Origin: Bacillus sp. (in: firmicutes) | GTDB lineage: Bacteria; Bacillota; Bacilli; Bacillales; JACDOC01 | DNA length: 64,000 bases | Assembly: GCA_017656295.1 (NCBI GenBank) | Contig: JACDOC010000007.1 | Span: 62,001 to 126,000 of the forward strand | Direction of reading: 5' to 3' | Shown: positions 8,901-17,322 of the stretch, one piece after another | How positions within the stretch are numbered: the first letter of the stretch is position 1 | Layout of the letters: every line of letters begins with the position of its first letter | Position numbers and translations under genes: made by a program | Notes under the pieces: generated by a model | What the model saw: the letters and a program-made list of their open reading frames with translations, nothing else | What the model was told of the DNA's origin: nothing | Databases searched by the model: none

Positions 8901-10182
8901 AGGACCCTTCTCCTTTTGAATAATACGCATACTTCGTTACATAGGGGAAACCTTCTTTTTGACGAAATTTCTTCTCCATTTGCCGAACCGCTTGTTCATT
9001 TACCGTGTCAATTGTTGCTTGGTCTAACAATTGCGATTCTTTTACCGATAAAGTTTGAGGATACATTTCCGCAAACACACGAAGACGTTCAATCGTTTGC
9101 CATTGTTCACCTTTCGCTTTTCCTTCATCGGTAAGCTGGTATGCTTCGTTTTTCGTTTCAATCCAGCCATGGCGTTCCAATTTCTTTAAAACGAAATAAA
9201 GTTCCCAGGAAGCTGTCCGTACGTGTTCCGATAATTTAGTAAAAGGTAGCGGCTTATTTTGTTCAAGCAAGATCATTAATACTTTGGCTGCTGCAAGTTG
9301 CCAGTCGTTTATCTTACGTCTCCACCACTTGGCCAAAAGTCCGCGCTTTGGAGCAAATAAGATTGACACAAGAAAGATGGTCGTACTCGTTAACACGATA
9401 AATGGGCCAGTCGCTAAACTTCGCCCAAGGGTGCTTATGAGTGTTCCAATAACACCAGAGATAGCACCTACCGTTCCTGAAATAATGACCATCCAACCTA
9501 ACGAATCGGTCCAATACCGAGCCGAAATGGCTGGAATAATAAGCATTGCCGACATCAAAATGACCCCGACGGCTTGAATCCCGATAACCACTGTAATGAC
9601 AAGTAACGTTGAAAATAAAAAGTTTAAAAACCCGACAGGCAACCCTATTCCTTGGGCAAATTGCGGATCAAAGGTCGATACTTTAAATTCTTTAAAAAGG
9701 AAAAACGTAACTATAATTAACACAACAGCAGTGCCAGCCATCAATTGGACGTCTTTGGCAATCATGGATGCTGCTTGCCCAAAAATAAAGTCGTCTAAGC
9801 CACTTTTATTTCCTGAAGATGATTGAATCACTTTTGTTAACAAAACAATACCTAAGCCAAAAAAGACAGATAAAACAAGCCCTATCGCTGTGTCCTCTTT
9901 TAAACGAGAATGTCCCGAAATGAATTGAATCGAATAGGAAGCGAGCAAACCAGTAAGGGCGGCACCTACCAACAAGCCGAGCATATGTTTTTCGCCCATG
10001 AATAAAAAGGCAAGGCATATTCCAGGAAGGGCAGCATGGGCCACCGCATCACCGATTAAGCTTTGTTTTCGTAACAGTGCAAAGCTACCTAAAACACCAC
10101 TAGCCACCCCAAGTAACAAAGTTCCAAGAAGAACCCATTGCGTATTGGCATCTGTTAAGATTGAAGTCCATATTTTTTCCAT
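8890..10182 (-). CDS. mntC: Manganese ABC transporter permease MntC with C-terminal winged-helix extension
   Basis: A 430-residue protein. Residues 1 to about 285 form an ABC-3 family metal permease with multiple membrane spans (GVLGSFALLRKQSLIGDAVAHAALPG; SAMLIIPAISARYW). The remaining ~140 residues are cytosolic and resemble a DtxR-like winged helix (KLSEHVRTASWELYFVLKKL, YQLTDEGKAKG). B. subtilis MntC is of similar length, so the extension is a family trait, not a local fusion; its role in sensing or gating is an inference. GAGGGAGAAACA precedes the ATG. Confidence 0.92.
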   Translation of the reverse strand: MEKIWTSILTDANTQWVLLGTLLLGVASGVLGSFALLRKQSLIGDAVAHAALPGICLAFLFMGEKHMLGLLVGAALTGLLASYSIQFISGHSRLKEDTAIGLVLSVFFGLGIVLLTKVIQSSSGNKSGLDDFIFGQAASMIAKDVQLMAGTAVVLIIVTFFLFKEFKVSTFDPQFAQGIGLPVGFLNFLFSTLLVITVVIGIQAVGVILMSAMLIIPAISARYWTDSLGWMVIISGTVGAISGVIGTLISTLGRSLATGPFIVLTSTTIFLVSILFAPKRGLLAKWWRRKINDWQLAAAKVLMILLEQNKPLPFTKLSEHVRTASWELYFVLKKLERHGWIETKNEAYQLTDEGKAKGEQWQTIERLRVFAEMYPQTLSVKESQLLDQATIDTVNEQAVRQMEKKFRQKEGFPYVTKYAYYSKGEGSYEL

Positions 10183-10195
10183 TGTTTCTCCCTCA

Positions 10196-10942
10196 CTACG
10201 GTTGAATAACCATGGAATTTTGTTCTAAAAAGGAGAGTCGGCCACCGTATGTTTGTTGTAAATTTTCTATTGTGAAAACGTCTTCTGTTGGACCTTGGGC
10301 AATAACTTTTTTGTTTAACAATAACACCCAATCAAAATACTCTTTCACCGTTTGTAAATCGTGATGAACTACTAAAACCGTCTTTCCTTTCGCCTTTAAA
10401 TCATTTAAGATTTGGATAATCGCTTTTTCTGTTGCAGCATCAACCCCAACAAACGGTTCATCCATGAAGTACACTTCCGCATTTTGGGCTAGGGCACGTG
10501 CTAAAAAGACCCGTTGTTGTTGTCCACCTGATAATTGGCTTATTTGTCGGTCGGCATAGCCATCCATACCAACCCGTCGCAAGCATTCCATTGCAATTTC
10601 GATGTCTTCTTTGGAAGGACGGCGAAACCATCCAATATGGCCATACCGTCCCATTAAAACAACATCTAAAGCGTTCGTTGGGAAATCCCAATCAACAGAA
10701 CCACGTTGGGGAACATACCCAACTTTTTTCTTTTTAGGTGAATATTTTTCACCGAAAATTGTAATCTCTCCCGAAGCGCGTGGAATAAGACCTAATACCG
10801 CTTTTATTAACGTAGATTTACCTGCCCCGTTTGGACCGATAATCCCAATTAGTTTTCCGCTTGGAACGGAAAAAGTCACATCGATCAAAACCGGTTTTTT
10901 ATGATAAGCGACTGTTAATTGTTTTACTTCTACTGGATTCAT
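10196..10942 (-). CDS. mntB: Manganese ABC transporter ATP-binding protein MntB
   Basis: A 248-residue ABC ATPase. Walker A is GPNGAGKSTLIKAVLG, the signature is LSGGQQQRVFLARAL, Walker B is VYFMDEPFVGVD and the switch His is in VVHHDLQTVKEYF. It powers the MntC/MntD channel on the cytosolic face. It starts 12 bp after mntA and ends 13 bp before mntC, with GGGAGGGTTCGAT upstream of the ATG. Confidence 0.95.
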   Translation of the reverse strand: MNPVEVKQLTVAYHKKPVLIDVTFSVPSGKLIGIIGPNGAGKSTLIKAVLGLIPRASGEITIFGEKYSPKKKKVGYVPQRGSVDWDFPTNALDVVLMGRYGHIGWFRRPSKEDIEIAMECLRRVGMDGYADRQISQLSGGQQQRVFLARALAQNAEVYFMDEPFVGVDAATEKAIIQILNDLKAKGKTVLVVHHDLQTVKEYFDWVLLLNKKVIAQGPTEDVFTIENLQQTYGGRLSFLEQNSMVIQP

Positions 10943-10954
10943 ATCGAACCCTCC

Positions 10955-11890
10955 CTATTTTAACGCCTCTACAATCGTATCGACGTTATGCTTATACATA
11001 CCTAAGTACGTACCTTCTTCTGTTCCTTCTTCACCCATAGCATCAGAGTACAATTCTCCTCCAATGGATACATCATGGCCTTTCTTCTTTGCTCCTTCAA
11101 TCACTGCTTGAATGGAGCGTTCGGAAATAGAAGATTCAATAAAGACGGCTTTAATATTACGTTCGACTAAAACATCCACTAAATGTTGAATGTCCCCTAA
11201 TCCGTATTCGGAGTCCGTACTTAGTCCTTGAAGTCCCTTTACTTCCATATTATAGGCAGCCCCAAAGTAGTTGAATGCATCGTGAGCGGTTACTAACACA
11301 CGTTGAGAATCCGGAATTAATGCCATTTGTTCTTCAGCGTATTTCTTTAATTGATCTAACTTTGCAAAATATGCTTCGGTATTTTTTTCGTATTCTTCTT
11401 TATGCTCTGGATCTAATTCAATTAATCCTTTTTTCACTTCTGTTAACGCTAGTTTCCAAAGGTCAATATTAAACCAAATGTGTGGATCAATTATGTTTGG
11501 ATCTTGAGGATCTTTCCGTAACTTTTCTTCAGGAATGGCTTCAGCAATCGCATACGCAGGTTTTTCTTTGCTCATATTTTCAAAAATCTCTAGCATTTTC
11601 CCTTCTAAATGTAAACCATTGTAAAAAATGATGTCTGCATTTTGTAATTTTTGAATATCGCTATGCGAAGCTTTATATAAGTGTGGATCGTCACCAGGTC
11701 CCATTAAGCTGTCAACTTCTACGTATTCTCCACCAATATTTTTTACCCCATCAGCTATTTGGGCAATGGTCGTCGTGACATGGATTTTTTCATTTTCGTT
11801 TCCAGTCTCAGTGGATTCATTGGAACATGCGGCTACACTTAATAACAACATTGATACCATAAAAAACATCCATACTCTCGCAACTTTCAT
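10955..11890 (-). CDS. mntA: Manganese-binding lipoprotein MntA
   Basis: A 311-residue substrate-binding lipoprotein (TroA/ZnuA cluster A-I). The signal peptide MKVARVWMFFMVSMLLLSVAAC ends in a VAAC lipobox, so the mature protein is anchored by its first Cys. Metal-ligand regions are DPHLYKASHSD (His), DPHIWFNIDLWK (His), a central TAHDAFNYFG segment and a C-terminal Asp (ELYSDAMG). It lacks the His-rich loop of zinc-binding paralogues, which with the mntR neighbour supports Mn. The start at 11890 follows AGGAGG. It is the first gene of mntABCD and has a palindromic operator upstream. Confidence 0.93.
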   Translation of the reverse strand: MKVARVWMFFMVSMLLLSVAACSNESTETGNENEKIHVTTTIAQIADGVKNIGGEYVEVDSLMGPGDDPHLYKASHSDIQKLQNADIIFYNGLHLEGKMLEIFENMSKEKPAYAIAEAIPEEKLRKDPQDPNIIDPHIWFNIDLWKLALTEVKKGLIELDPEHKEEYEKNTEAYFAKLDQLKKYAEEQMALIPDSQRVLVTAHDAFNYFGAAYNMEVKGLQGLSTDSEYGLGDIQHLVDVLVERNIKAVFIESSISERSIQAVIEGAKKKGHDVSIGGELYSDAMGEEGTEEGTYLGMYKHNVDTIVEALK

Positions 11891-11925
11891 TAAAAAACCC
11901 CTCCTAATTGTGTACAATCAACTAT

Positions 11926-11941
11926 TTTGCCCTCGGGCAAA
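11926..11941. promoter_or_regulatory. Perfect palindromic operator upstream of mntA, probable MntR box
   Basis: TTTGCCC-TC-GGGCAAA is a perfect 7+7 palindrome centred about 43 bp upstream of the mntA start. Its location between the gene and AT-rich promoter-like sequence (TAAAAT just upstream on the minus strand) fits repression by MntR when Mn is sufficient. The MntR assignment is inferred from context. Confidence 0.7.
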
Positions 11942-12088
11942 TTTTAACGAAAAAAATATAGATAGTTCATGTGTATGCTAGGCGTTTATTAATGTGCCTA
12001 ATTTTTTTCGTAACCCTATAATTTTTTCCCTAGTACAAATTTTATGTTATGGCTCAAACCACGTCAACAATTTTGTCATGATTGAACT

Positions 12089-12295
12089 AATTTTTTTGGC
12101 TGTGTTATATGTCTGTTGATTTAGTAAGGATTCACATGAAGCGAAAGGCGGCGACTACAGCGGGAACAAGAAGCCAGGCAAGACTCATACTTGAGCGTAG
12201 CGAGGGAAGCGGCTTGCGGCTTGCCCACAGAAAGCGCCCGCCACAAGTGTAATGTATAAATATCAACAGTTTCGTTTAACAAAGCCAATTTTTTT
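12089..12295. repeat. MITE-like repeat, copy 2 (short form, 189 bp) with 9-bp target duplication
   Basis: The element spans 12098-12286 (GGCTGTGTTATATG...TTTAACAAAGCC). It is flanked on both sides by AATTTTTTT (12089-12097 and 12287-12295), an exact 9-bp direct repeat, though the A/T-rich sequence makes the exact length ambiguous. The core is the same GC-rich palindromic sequence as the other three copies. It sits in the 700-bp gap between mntA and cspD; the rest of that gap holds the mntA operator (11926) and the cspD promoter and leader (12442 onward). Confidence 0.88.
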
Positions 12296-12441
12296 AGAAA
12301 GTTAAAACGTTGGGTTCCACAATCATCTTCAACTCTCCCTGACAATATTGCACAGAATCAACACAATTGGTAACCAAATGAAAGTAAAAATTTCTGAAAA
12401 TCAAATAGGCCCACAAAGATTGTAAAAATTTTTTCAATTTC

Positions 12442-12470
12442 TTGACTCGACGATTTCAATAGTGTATAGT
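12442..12470 (+). promoter_or_regulatory. SigA-type promoter of cspD
   Basis: TTGACT, a 17-bp spacer and TATAGT. Transcription would start near 12477, giving a leader of about 114 nt before cspD, as is typical for cold-shock genes whose leader RNA changes fold with temperature. Confidence 0.75.
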
Positions 12471-12590
12471 ATAGTCATCATTTAACAGAATATGTTCCGC
12501 CATTTTATGGTAGCCTGAATATATTCCGTTTAATGATAATATATTTTTAAAAAAGCCAGTGTGCTTGAAAGGTTTAGGAGGATTAGAAAC

Positions 12591-12791
12591 ATGCAAAACG
12601 GTAAAGTAAAATGGTTTAACAATGAGAAAGGCTACGGATTTATTGAAGTTGAAGGCGGAGACGATGTTTTCGTTCACTTCACTGCAATCCAAGGAGAAGG
12701 GTTTAAAACGTTAGAAGAAGGTCAAAAGGTTTCTTTTGAAATTGTGGAAGGTGCACGTGGTCCACAAGCAGCGAACGTTGTCAAATTATAA
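12591..12791 (+). CDS. cspD: Cold-shock protein CspD
   Basis: A 66-residue cold-shock-domain protein that binds single-stranded RNA/DNA as a chaperone. RNP1 (KGYGFIEV) and RNP2 (VFVHFTAI) are intact, and the sequence is nearly identical to B. subtilis CspD ([14 protein letters not shown] start). AGGAGG is 10 bases before the ATG. It has its own promoter, long leader and terminator. Confidence 0.97.
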   Translation: MQNGKVKWFNNEKGYGFIEVEGGDDVFVHFTAIQGEGFKTLEEGQKVSFEIVEGARGPQAANVVKL

Positions 12792-12818
12792 TTCAAACTT
12801 AATGACTATATAAACAAA

Positions 12819-12845
12819 GGGCTAACACAATTGTTAGCCCTTTTC
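12819..12845 (+). terminator. Intrinsic terminator of cspD
   Basis: GGGCTAACA-CAAT-TGTTAGCCC stem followed by TTTTCGTT. Confidence 0.85.
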
Positions 12846-12846
12846 G

Positions 12847-13023
12847 TTATGTCAGTTTTCGACCGATTTTCTTTATTTTTTCACCAACCGTACATTGCTG
12901 AATACAAAATTTATGTGCAAAGGTTTTCCCAAATTCTTTTCGAAAATGTGCTTTTAACCAACACCCATCACAATACATGGTTAGTAGTTCATCTACTTGT
13001 GCTATGACTTCTTTTCGCTTCAA
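12847..13023 (-). CDS. ypeQ: Small zinc-finger protein YpeQ
   Basis: A 58-residue protein read by hand (MKRKEVIAQVDELLTMY...). It has paired cysteines in YCDGCW (C-x2-C) and FCIQQC (C-x3-C), a likely single zinc site, as in the YpeQ zinc-finger family. It begins with TTG at 13023; AAGGGG lies about 10 nt upstream. It follows the ypeP homologue by 15 bp in the same direction, the arrangement known from B. subtilis, and converges on cspD. Function unknown; nucleic-acid binding is only a guess. Confidence 0.78.
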   Translation of the reverse strand: MKRKEVIAQVDELLTMYCDGCWLKAHFRKEFGKTFAHKFCIQQCTVGEKIKKIGRKLT

Positions 13024-13038
13024 TTGTTTTCCAACCCC

Positions 13039-13698
13039 TTACGTGTCAATCCTTGAATGACTGTAGATGTTTTTTCCTTCAACTGCTTGTTTAGCTAATT
13101 GGTCGGCTTCTCTATTTTTGTTTCGATGAATCGGTTCGAATTGAAACTGTACAGATAACTCTTTTCTCTTTTTTTCGATACGCTCAATCCAGCGATGTAA
13201 CTCATCTTCATAACACGGCCATTCACCACTTAGTTGATTAAGAACCACCAATGAATCACCACGAATTCGACATCGTTGATATTTTACACCTAAGTCTTCC
13301 AAAAGTTGCATCCCAAACTTCAACGCCGCAAACTCTGCTTCATTGTTATTCGTCAATTGTTCAACTACTTGGTTCGCACGAACGCGCCATTGTTCCGGAC
13401 CCTTCTTATAATAAATGACAACCCCAAGACCGGCAAGAAGTGAGTCACGTTGAAACGTACCATCAAAATAAACGGTGATGTCCGTTGGTTCTGCTTCCCA
13501 TTTCTTTTGTAATTTTATCAATTCCTTTTTTGACCAAGTTACCCCTAATTCATCGATAAATTCAAAGTTTTTTCCTCTATTTTTATGCTGAAGATCTTCA
13601 GCGATGGCTAACAAGTCTTCCGGTAAACCCCATCCTGTTTCCATTGGTACTTCTAAATTGGAAGAGAGCGTATACGTAAATAGCAGTTTTACTTTCAT
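13039..13698 (-). CDS. ypeP: RNase H-like protein YpeP
   Basis: A 219-residue protein. The C-terminal two thirds form an RNase HI-like fold with acidic residues in order: D in VYFDGTFQ, E in NNEAEFAAL, D in RIRGDSLVV and D in NREADQLA, so the catalytic set looks complete. An N-terminal ~75-residue extension of unknown role precedes it. AAGGATG before M at 13698 sets the start. A second RNase H-like gene lies divergently at 13826. Cleavage of RNA in RNA/DNA hybrids is inferred from the family; activity of YpeP-type proteins is not established to my knowledge. Confidence 0.78.
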   Translation of the reverse strand: MKVKLLFTYTLSSNLEVPMETGWGLPEDLLAIAEDLQHKNRGKNFEFIDELGVTWSKKELIKLQKKWEAEPTDITVYFDGTFQRDSLLAGLGVVIYYKKGPEQWRVRANQVVEQLTNNNEAEFAALKFGMQLLEDLGVKYQRCRIRGDSLVVLNQLSGEWPCYEDELHRWIERIEKKRKELSVQFQFEPIHRNKNREADQLAKQAVEGKNIYSHSRIDT

Positions 13699-13825
13699 CT
13701 GAATCATCCTTCTAGATTAGAATAAATCGTTTCAGTGGGCGGTCATTTTTTGTATAGTATATTTATTATGATAAATATATCAGTTTTTTCACGTACTGAA
13801 GCAACTTTTAAGGAGGTTGAACAGT

Positions 13826-14227
13826 TTGGTCGAAGTATACATAGACGGAGCTAGTGCTGGTGACCCTGGGCCTAGCGGAGCAGGGATTTTTATTAAACAT
13901 GAAGGTCAAGTTTCCCGCTATTCATTTTATCTTGGAATCATGGACAATCACGAAGCGGAATTTCTTGCCTTAGTAAAAGGACTAGAAATATGTGTAGAAA
14001 AAGGGTACTCTATCGTTTCGTTTCGGTCAGATTCCCAAGCCGTTGTAGCCGCCGTCGAAAAAAAGTATGTTAAAAATAAACGTTATGCTGCTCAGTTAGA
14101 CCGAATCCTAGCTCTAATCGACAAGTTGGACTTATTTTTTATTAAATGGATTTCCAATCAAGAAAATAAGGTAGCTGATGAGTTAGCACGCCAAGGAATC
14201 CGATTAAAGGGGGAGCATAATGAATAA
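13826..14227 (+). CDS. ypdQ: RNase H-like protein YpdQ
   Basis: A 133-residue single-domain RNase H fold (reverse-transcriptase-like/RNase HI family). Acidic residues: D in VYIDGASAGDPG, E in NHEAEFLAL, D in SFRSDSQAVV and D in NKVADELARQ. The start is TTG at 13826, nine bases after AGGAGG; the TTG at 13817 abuts that site and is too close. It overlaps the downstream EamA transporter by 8 bp. YpdQ and YpeP are neighbours in B. subtilis too. Confidence 0.8.
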   Translation: MVEVYIDGASAGDPGPSGAGIFIKHEGQVSRYSFYLGIMDNHEAEFLALVKGLEICVEKGYSIVSFRSDSQAVVAAVEKKYVKNKRYAAQLDRILALIDKLDLFFIKWISNQENKVADELARQGIRLKGEHNE

Positions 14228-15122
14228 ACAGTTGGCCGATTTTATTTTATTGTCCATCGCATTTATTTGGGGTGCTACCTTTGTGATCGTTCAAAAAGGA
14301 ATTACTCAACTAGATCCATTACTATTTAATACCGTTCGCTTTTTTGTAGCTGGATTATCTTTATTATGTTTGATCCCATTTATGAATCGGTCGATTCAGT
14401 GGACGCGAAAAACAATCCTACATGGGGCGGTTCTTGGAGTTTTCTTAAGCCTCGGTTATGGACTTCAAACGATTGGCTTGTTATATACTTCCCCATCTAG
14501 AGCTGGATTTATTACCGGATTAAGTGTTGTTATGGTTCCTTTGTTTTCTTTTATTTTGATAAAAAAAGCACCCCAACCTTTGGCCATCTTTGGCTCCCTA
14601 TTAGCGGCCGTTGGTTTGTATTTTTTATCATTTGGTGATGCTAAGCCATTTAATATTGGTGATGTTTATGTTCTTTTCTGTGCCTTCGGATTTACACTTC
14701 ATATTATATATACAGATTGTTTTGCCCGGCAAAGTCCAGCTTTTGAGCTAGCTGTCAGCCAACTTTTTACAGTATCCTTGCTTAGTTTAGTGGGAGCGCT
14801 CCTCTTAGAAGATGTTTCGCAAATTTTGGACCGCTCGATTATGTTTCATCGAGATGTCTTAATTGCATTATTTGTTACGTCATTATTTGCAACCTCTTTT
14901 CCATTTTTCGCTCAGACTTATGTTCAAAAATATACAACACCTGCTCGCGTTGCCTTAATCTATACGATGGAACCAGTATTTGCTGCCATCGTCGCTTATT
15001 TTTGGATCGATGAGCGACTTAGTATGATTGCTACAATAGGGTGTCTTTTCATTTTTATCGGTATGGTTTCTTCTGAACTACCTTCTTCAATTGTTCGGAA
15101 CATGCTAAAGGGAACAAAATAA
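14220..15122 (+). CDS. EamA/DMT-family transporter
   Basis: A 300-residue integral membrane protein with about ten hydrophobic helices in two EamA repeats; the first opens with FIWGATFVIVQKGI and the second with a similar region around residue 150. Members export or import small metabolites; the substrate here cannot be told. Translation is probably coupled to ypdQ through the 8-bp overlap, with GGGGGAG upstream. Confidence 0.85.
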   Translation: MNKQLADFILLSIAFIWGATFVIVQKGITQLDPLLFNTVRFFVAGLSLLCLIPFMNRSIQWTRKTILHGAVLGVFLSLGYGLQTIGLLYTSPSRAGFITGLSVVMVPLFSFILIKKAPQPLAIFGSLLAAVGLYFLSFGDAKPFNIGDVYVLFCAFGFTLHIIYTDCFARQSPAFELAVSQLFTVSLLSLVGALLLEDVSQILDRSIMFHRDVLIALFVTSLFATSFPFFAQTYVQKYTTPARVALIYTMEPVFAAIVAYFWIDERLSMIATIGCLFIFIGMVSSELPSSIVRNMLKGTK

Positions 15123-15136
15123 CTTCCCTGTCGGTG

Positions 15137-15166
15137 TGCATAAAACTGAACATGATTGGAACACTA
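15137..15166 (+). promoter_or_regulatory. Possible SigG promoter of sspL
   Basis: TGCATA, 17 bp, AACACTA, compared with the SigG consensus TGAATA/CATACTA (5 of 6 and 5 of 7). Forespore expression is expected for an SASP gene. The match is suggestive only. Confidence 0.4.
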
Positions 15167-15185
15167 ACATGTGGAGGTGACGGAA

Positions 15186-15320
15186 ATGTCCAAAAACCGG
15201 GCGAACAATCGTGGACAGCGTACTGAAGGAGTCAATCCTCAAGGATATGCCGAAAGCGGACCAACACCACAGCCGAAAAGTACGCTAGAAAATGCGGCGA
15301 AAAAATCGAATCAAGCGTAA
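15186..15320 (+). CDS. sspL: Small acid-soluble spore protein SspL
   Basis: A 44-residue hydrophilic protein (MSKNRANNRGQRTEGVNPQG...). The pattern TEGVNPQG and the end LENAAKKSN match B. subtilis SspL (LTGGVTPQG and ERAKKSN). It is a minor forespore protein of unknown exact role. GGAGGTGACGGAA precedes the ATG. The B. subtilis neighbours ypdQ and ypcP flank it here as well. Confidence 0.85.
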   Translation: MSKNRANNRGQRTEGVNPQGYAESGPTPQPKSTLENAAKKSNQA

Positions 15321-15337
15321 TGAAAAAAAAGAGCATA

Positions 15338-15373
15338 AAGAACCCGTTTACGCCTAGTCGTAAACGGGTTCTT
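15338..15373. terminator. Bidirectional terminator between sspL and ypcP
   Basis: AAGAACCCGTTTACG-CCTAGT-CGTAAACGGGTTCTT, a perfect 15-bp stem between convergent genes. Base runs of A on the left and TT on the right are short, but the stem is strong. Confidence 0.75.
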
Positions 15374-15376
15374 ACC

Positions 15377-16261
15377 TCAGGCTAGAAGCTGCATCCTTGA
15401 TTCATTGGTTAAATAGCGAATCACGTAGCGAAGCTCAAACTGGTGTAACGTTTCGATATCCACTTCAAGATTAAAATTCCATTTCATTTGTGCGAAATTA
15501 ATTGCTAAAGGAACGTCACAATAAATCTCCGCTAAAGTACGCGATAACCGAAGCATTTCTTTATGTTCGGTGATTTTCTTTTGTTGTGCTGGCGTCAGTT
15601 CGTGCACTTGCTCAAGTAGTTTTTCAACCGTTCCATAGGTTTTTATTAATTTTAAAGCTGTTTTTTCTCCAATTCCTTTCACCCCGGGATATCCATCACT
15701 AGCATCACCCATCAATGCTTTCACTTCAACCCATTGGGATGGATGAATCCCTTTTTCCTCAACAAATTGTGATTCTGTATATTTTTTATAATTTCCAATT
15801 CCTTTTTGCAATAAATAAACATTTACATCATTTGCTAAAAGCTGTAATAAGTCTTGGTCCCCAGTGACAATACTTATCCGATGCGATAATTGTTTCGTCA
15901 TCGTCCCAATACAATCATCGGCTTCATACCCCGAAACACCAATATTGATAAATCTCAGAGCGGTCGCTACTTCCTTCACCATATCAAATTGTGGGACCAG
16001 TTCATCGGGTGGGGCTTCCCGATTGGCTTTATAATCAGAAAACAATTCGTCTCGAAATGTTTTACTTCCCATATCCCAGCAGATGGCGATGTGAGAAGGT
16101 TGGATTTCAGCAATCGCCGCAAACAAATGTTTAAGAAATCCTTGCACACCGTTTGTCGCTATACCATTTGAATTTCTCATCCAATGACCCGTAACGGCTG
16201 TTGCGTAATACGACCGAAATAATAAGGCCATCCCATCAACTAATAATACGTTTGTAGACAA
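15377..16261 (-). CDS. ypcP: 5'-3' exonuclease (PolA exonuclease-domain family, YpcP)
   Basis: A 294-residue protein equivalent to the N-terminal 5' nuclease domain of DNA polymerase I (FEN family). Metal-binding acidic residues are visible in LLVDGMALLFRSYY, ICWDMGSKTFRDELFSDYKANR, SGYEADDCIG and VTGDQDLLQL, with a helix-hairpin-helix in YPGVKGIGEKTALKLI. It probably removes RNA primers or flaps. The start is taken as TTG at 16261, six bases after AGAGGTG; GTG at 16270 is possible but lies inside the ribosome site. It follows the sulfurtransferase by 11 bp. Confidence 0.88.
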   Translation of the reverse strand: MSTNVLLVDGMALLFRSYYATAVTGHWMRNSNGIATNGVQGFLKHLFAAIAEIQPSHIAICWDMGSKTFRDELFSDYKANREAPPDELVPQFDMVKEVATALRFINIGVSGYEADDCIGTMTKQLSHRISIVTGDQDLLQLLANDVNVYLLQKGIGNYKKYTESQFVEEKGIHPSQWVEVKALMGDASDGYPGVKGIGEKTALKLIKTYGTVEKLLEQVHELTPAQQKKITEHKEMLRLSRTLAEIYCDVPLAINFAQMKWNFNLEVDIETLHQFELRYVIRYLTNESRMQLLA

Positions 16262-16272
16262 AGCGTTCACCT

Positions 16273-17118
16273 CTAACGATTCTTTTTTGTTTCGACTTCA
16301 TTCGTATCGTAAGAAATCCAATCACTAAAGCTACCAACATATAACTTTACGTTTTGATAGCCTGCTTCAAGTAAAGATAAAACATTTACTGTCGCCGTAA
16401 CCCCAGAACCACAATATACAATTAATGGGTCATTTTTTTTCCATATCGAAAAGCGCTTTTGTTGTTCTTCCACAGGTTTTAATCGATCGTTTTTTACACC
16501 AGTTTGCCAGTCAATATTTACTGCCTTTGGAATATGGCCGGCCTTTTTGTCAATCGGCTCAACTTCACCTAAATACCTTTCCTTTGCCCGTGAATCGATT
16601 AAAGTGGTTGGATGCCCTTTTGTGTTCACCACATCTTTTACTTCTTCAAAAGTAGCTAAAAGTTGTGGTTGCACATGTACGTCAAACGACCCTCTTATCG
16701 GCTGTGGGACATCTTTTGTAATTGGTAAGTTCGCTTTTCTCCATGCATTATAACCACCATTTAATACATACACTTGAGGGTGCCCTAAATATATGAGCAT
16801 CCACCAACAACGGGCGGCAAAAGCGGACATACCATCATCGTAAACAATGACAGGGACGGTAGAATCCACCCCTTTTTGTTCAAACATTTCTTTTAACGTC
16901 GACTCATCAGGTAACGGATGGCGGCCCCCATGTACACCAACTGGTGCAGATAGTTCTTTTTCTAAATCTACATATATTGCTCCAGGTATATGATCATCCG
17001 AATATTTTTTTAATCCTTCTGTTGGATCTTTTAATGAAAAACGACAGTCAAGAATAGTGATTGAATTCTTTTTCGAAAGTTGTTCGAACAACCATTCTTT
17101 CTCTTTGATATATTTCAC
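16273..17118 (-). CDS. Sulfurtransferase, thiosulfate/3-mercaptopyruvate type (two rhodanese domains)
   Basis: A 281-residue cytosolic protein with two rhodanese domains. The N-terminal one is catalytically inert (DDGMSAFAARCWWML) and the C-terminal one carries the active Cys in VYCGSGVTATVN. The CGSGVT loop resembles 3-mercaptopyruvate sulfurtransferases more than thiosulfate enzymes (CRxGxR). The start is GTG at 17118, five bases after GGAG, and it shares one base with the TAG stop of the Cys-rich gene upstream (TAGTG), indicating coupling. Confidence 0.88.
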   Translation of the reverse strand: MKYIKEKEWLFEQLSKKNSITILDCRFSLKDPTEGLKKYSDDHIPGAIYVDLEKELSAPVGVHGGRHPLPDESTLKEMFEQKGVDSTVPVIVYDDGMSAFAARCWWMLIYLGHPQVYVLNGGYNAWRKANLPITKDVPQPIRGSFDVHVQPQLLATFEEVKDVVNTKGHPTTLIDSRAKERYLGEVEPIDKKAGHIPKAVNIDWQTGVKNDRLKPVEEQQKRFSIWKKNDPLIVYCGSGVTATVNVLSLLEAGYQNVKLYVGSFSDWISYDTNEVETKKNR

Positions 17119-17306
17119 TACCACTCCATCCCTTTCTTTTTCATTAATTGAACGACTTGTTCTTTTGGGTGCCAACAATTGAATTGATACGTTGGTTTTG
17201 TTTCATACCCAAGCCTGTGACAACGGTAAATGGTCCGTCCTTTTTCTTTTTCAACACGAAAATGAATACATGTAGCACAGACGTGAAATCGATTTGTTTT
17301 GACCAA
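17118..17306 (-). CDS. Small Cys-rich protein, possible zinc-binding
   Basis: A 62-residue protein, MVKTNRFHVCATCIHFRVEK at its start, with four cysteines: CATC, YRCH and NCWHP. Adjacent His and Cys residues could bind one zinc. The start is TTG at 17306 with GGGAGGGG five bases upstream; an upstream ATG reading to 17366 overlaps dynA and lacks a site. It lies 16 bp after dynA and overlaps the sulfurtransferase by one base, so all three are likely one transcript. I do not recognise the family. Confidence 0.7.
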   Translation of the reverse strand: MVKTNRFHVCATCIHFRVEKEKGRTIYRCHRLGYETKPTYQFNCWHPKEQVVQLMKKKGMEW

Positions 17307-17322
17307 CCCATCCCCTCCCGTT

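Noticed and set aside
12121-12345. 74-codon minus-strand ORF
   Set aside because: It is open only because of the GC-rich core of repeat copy 2.
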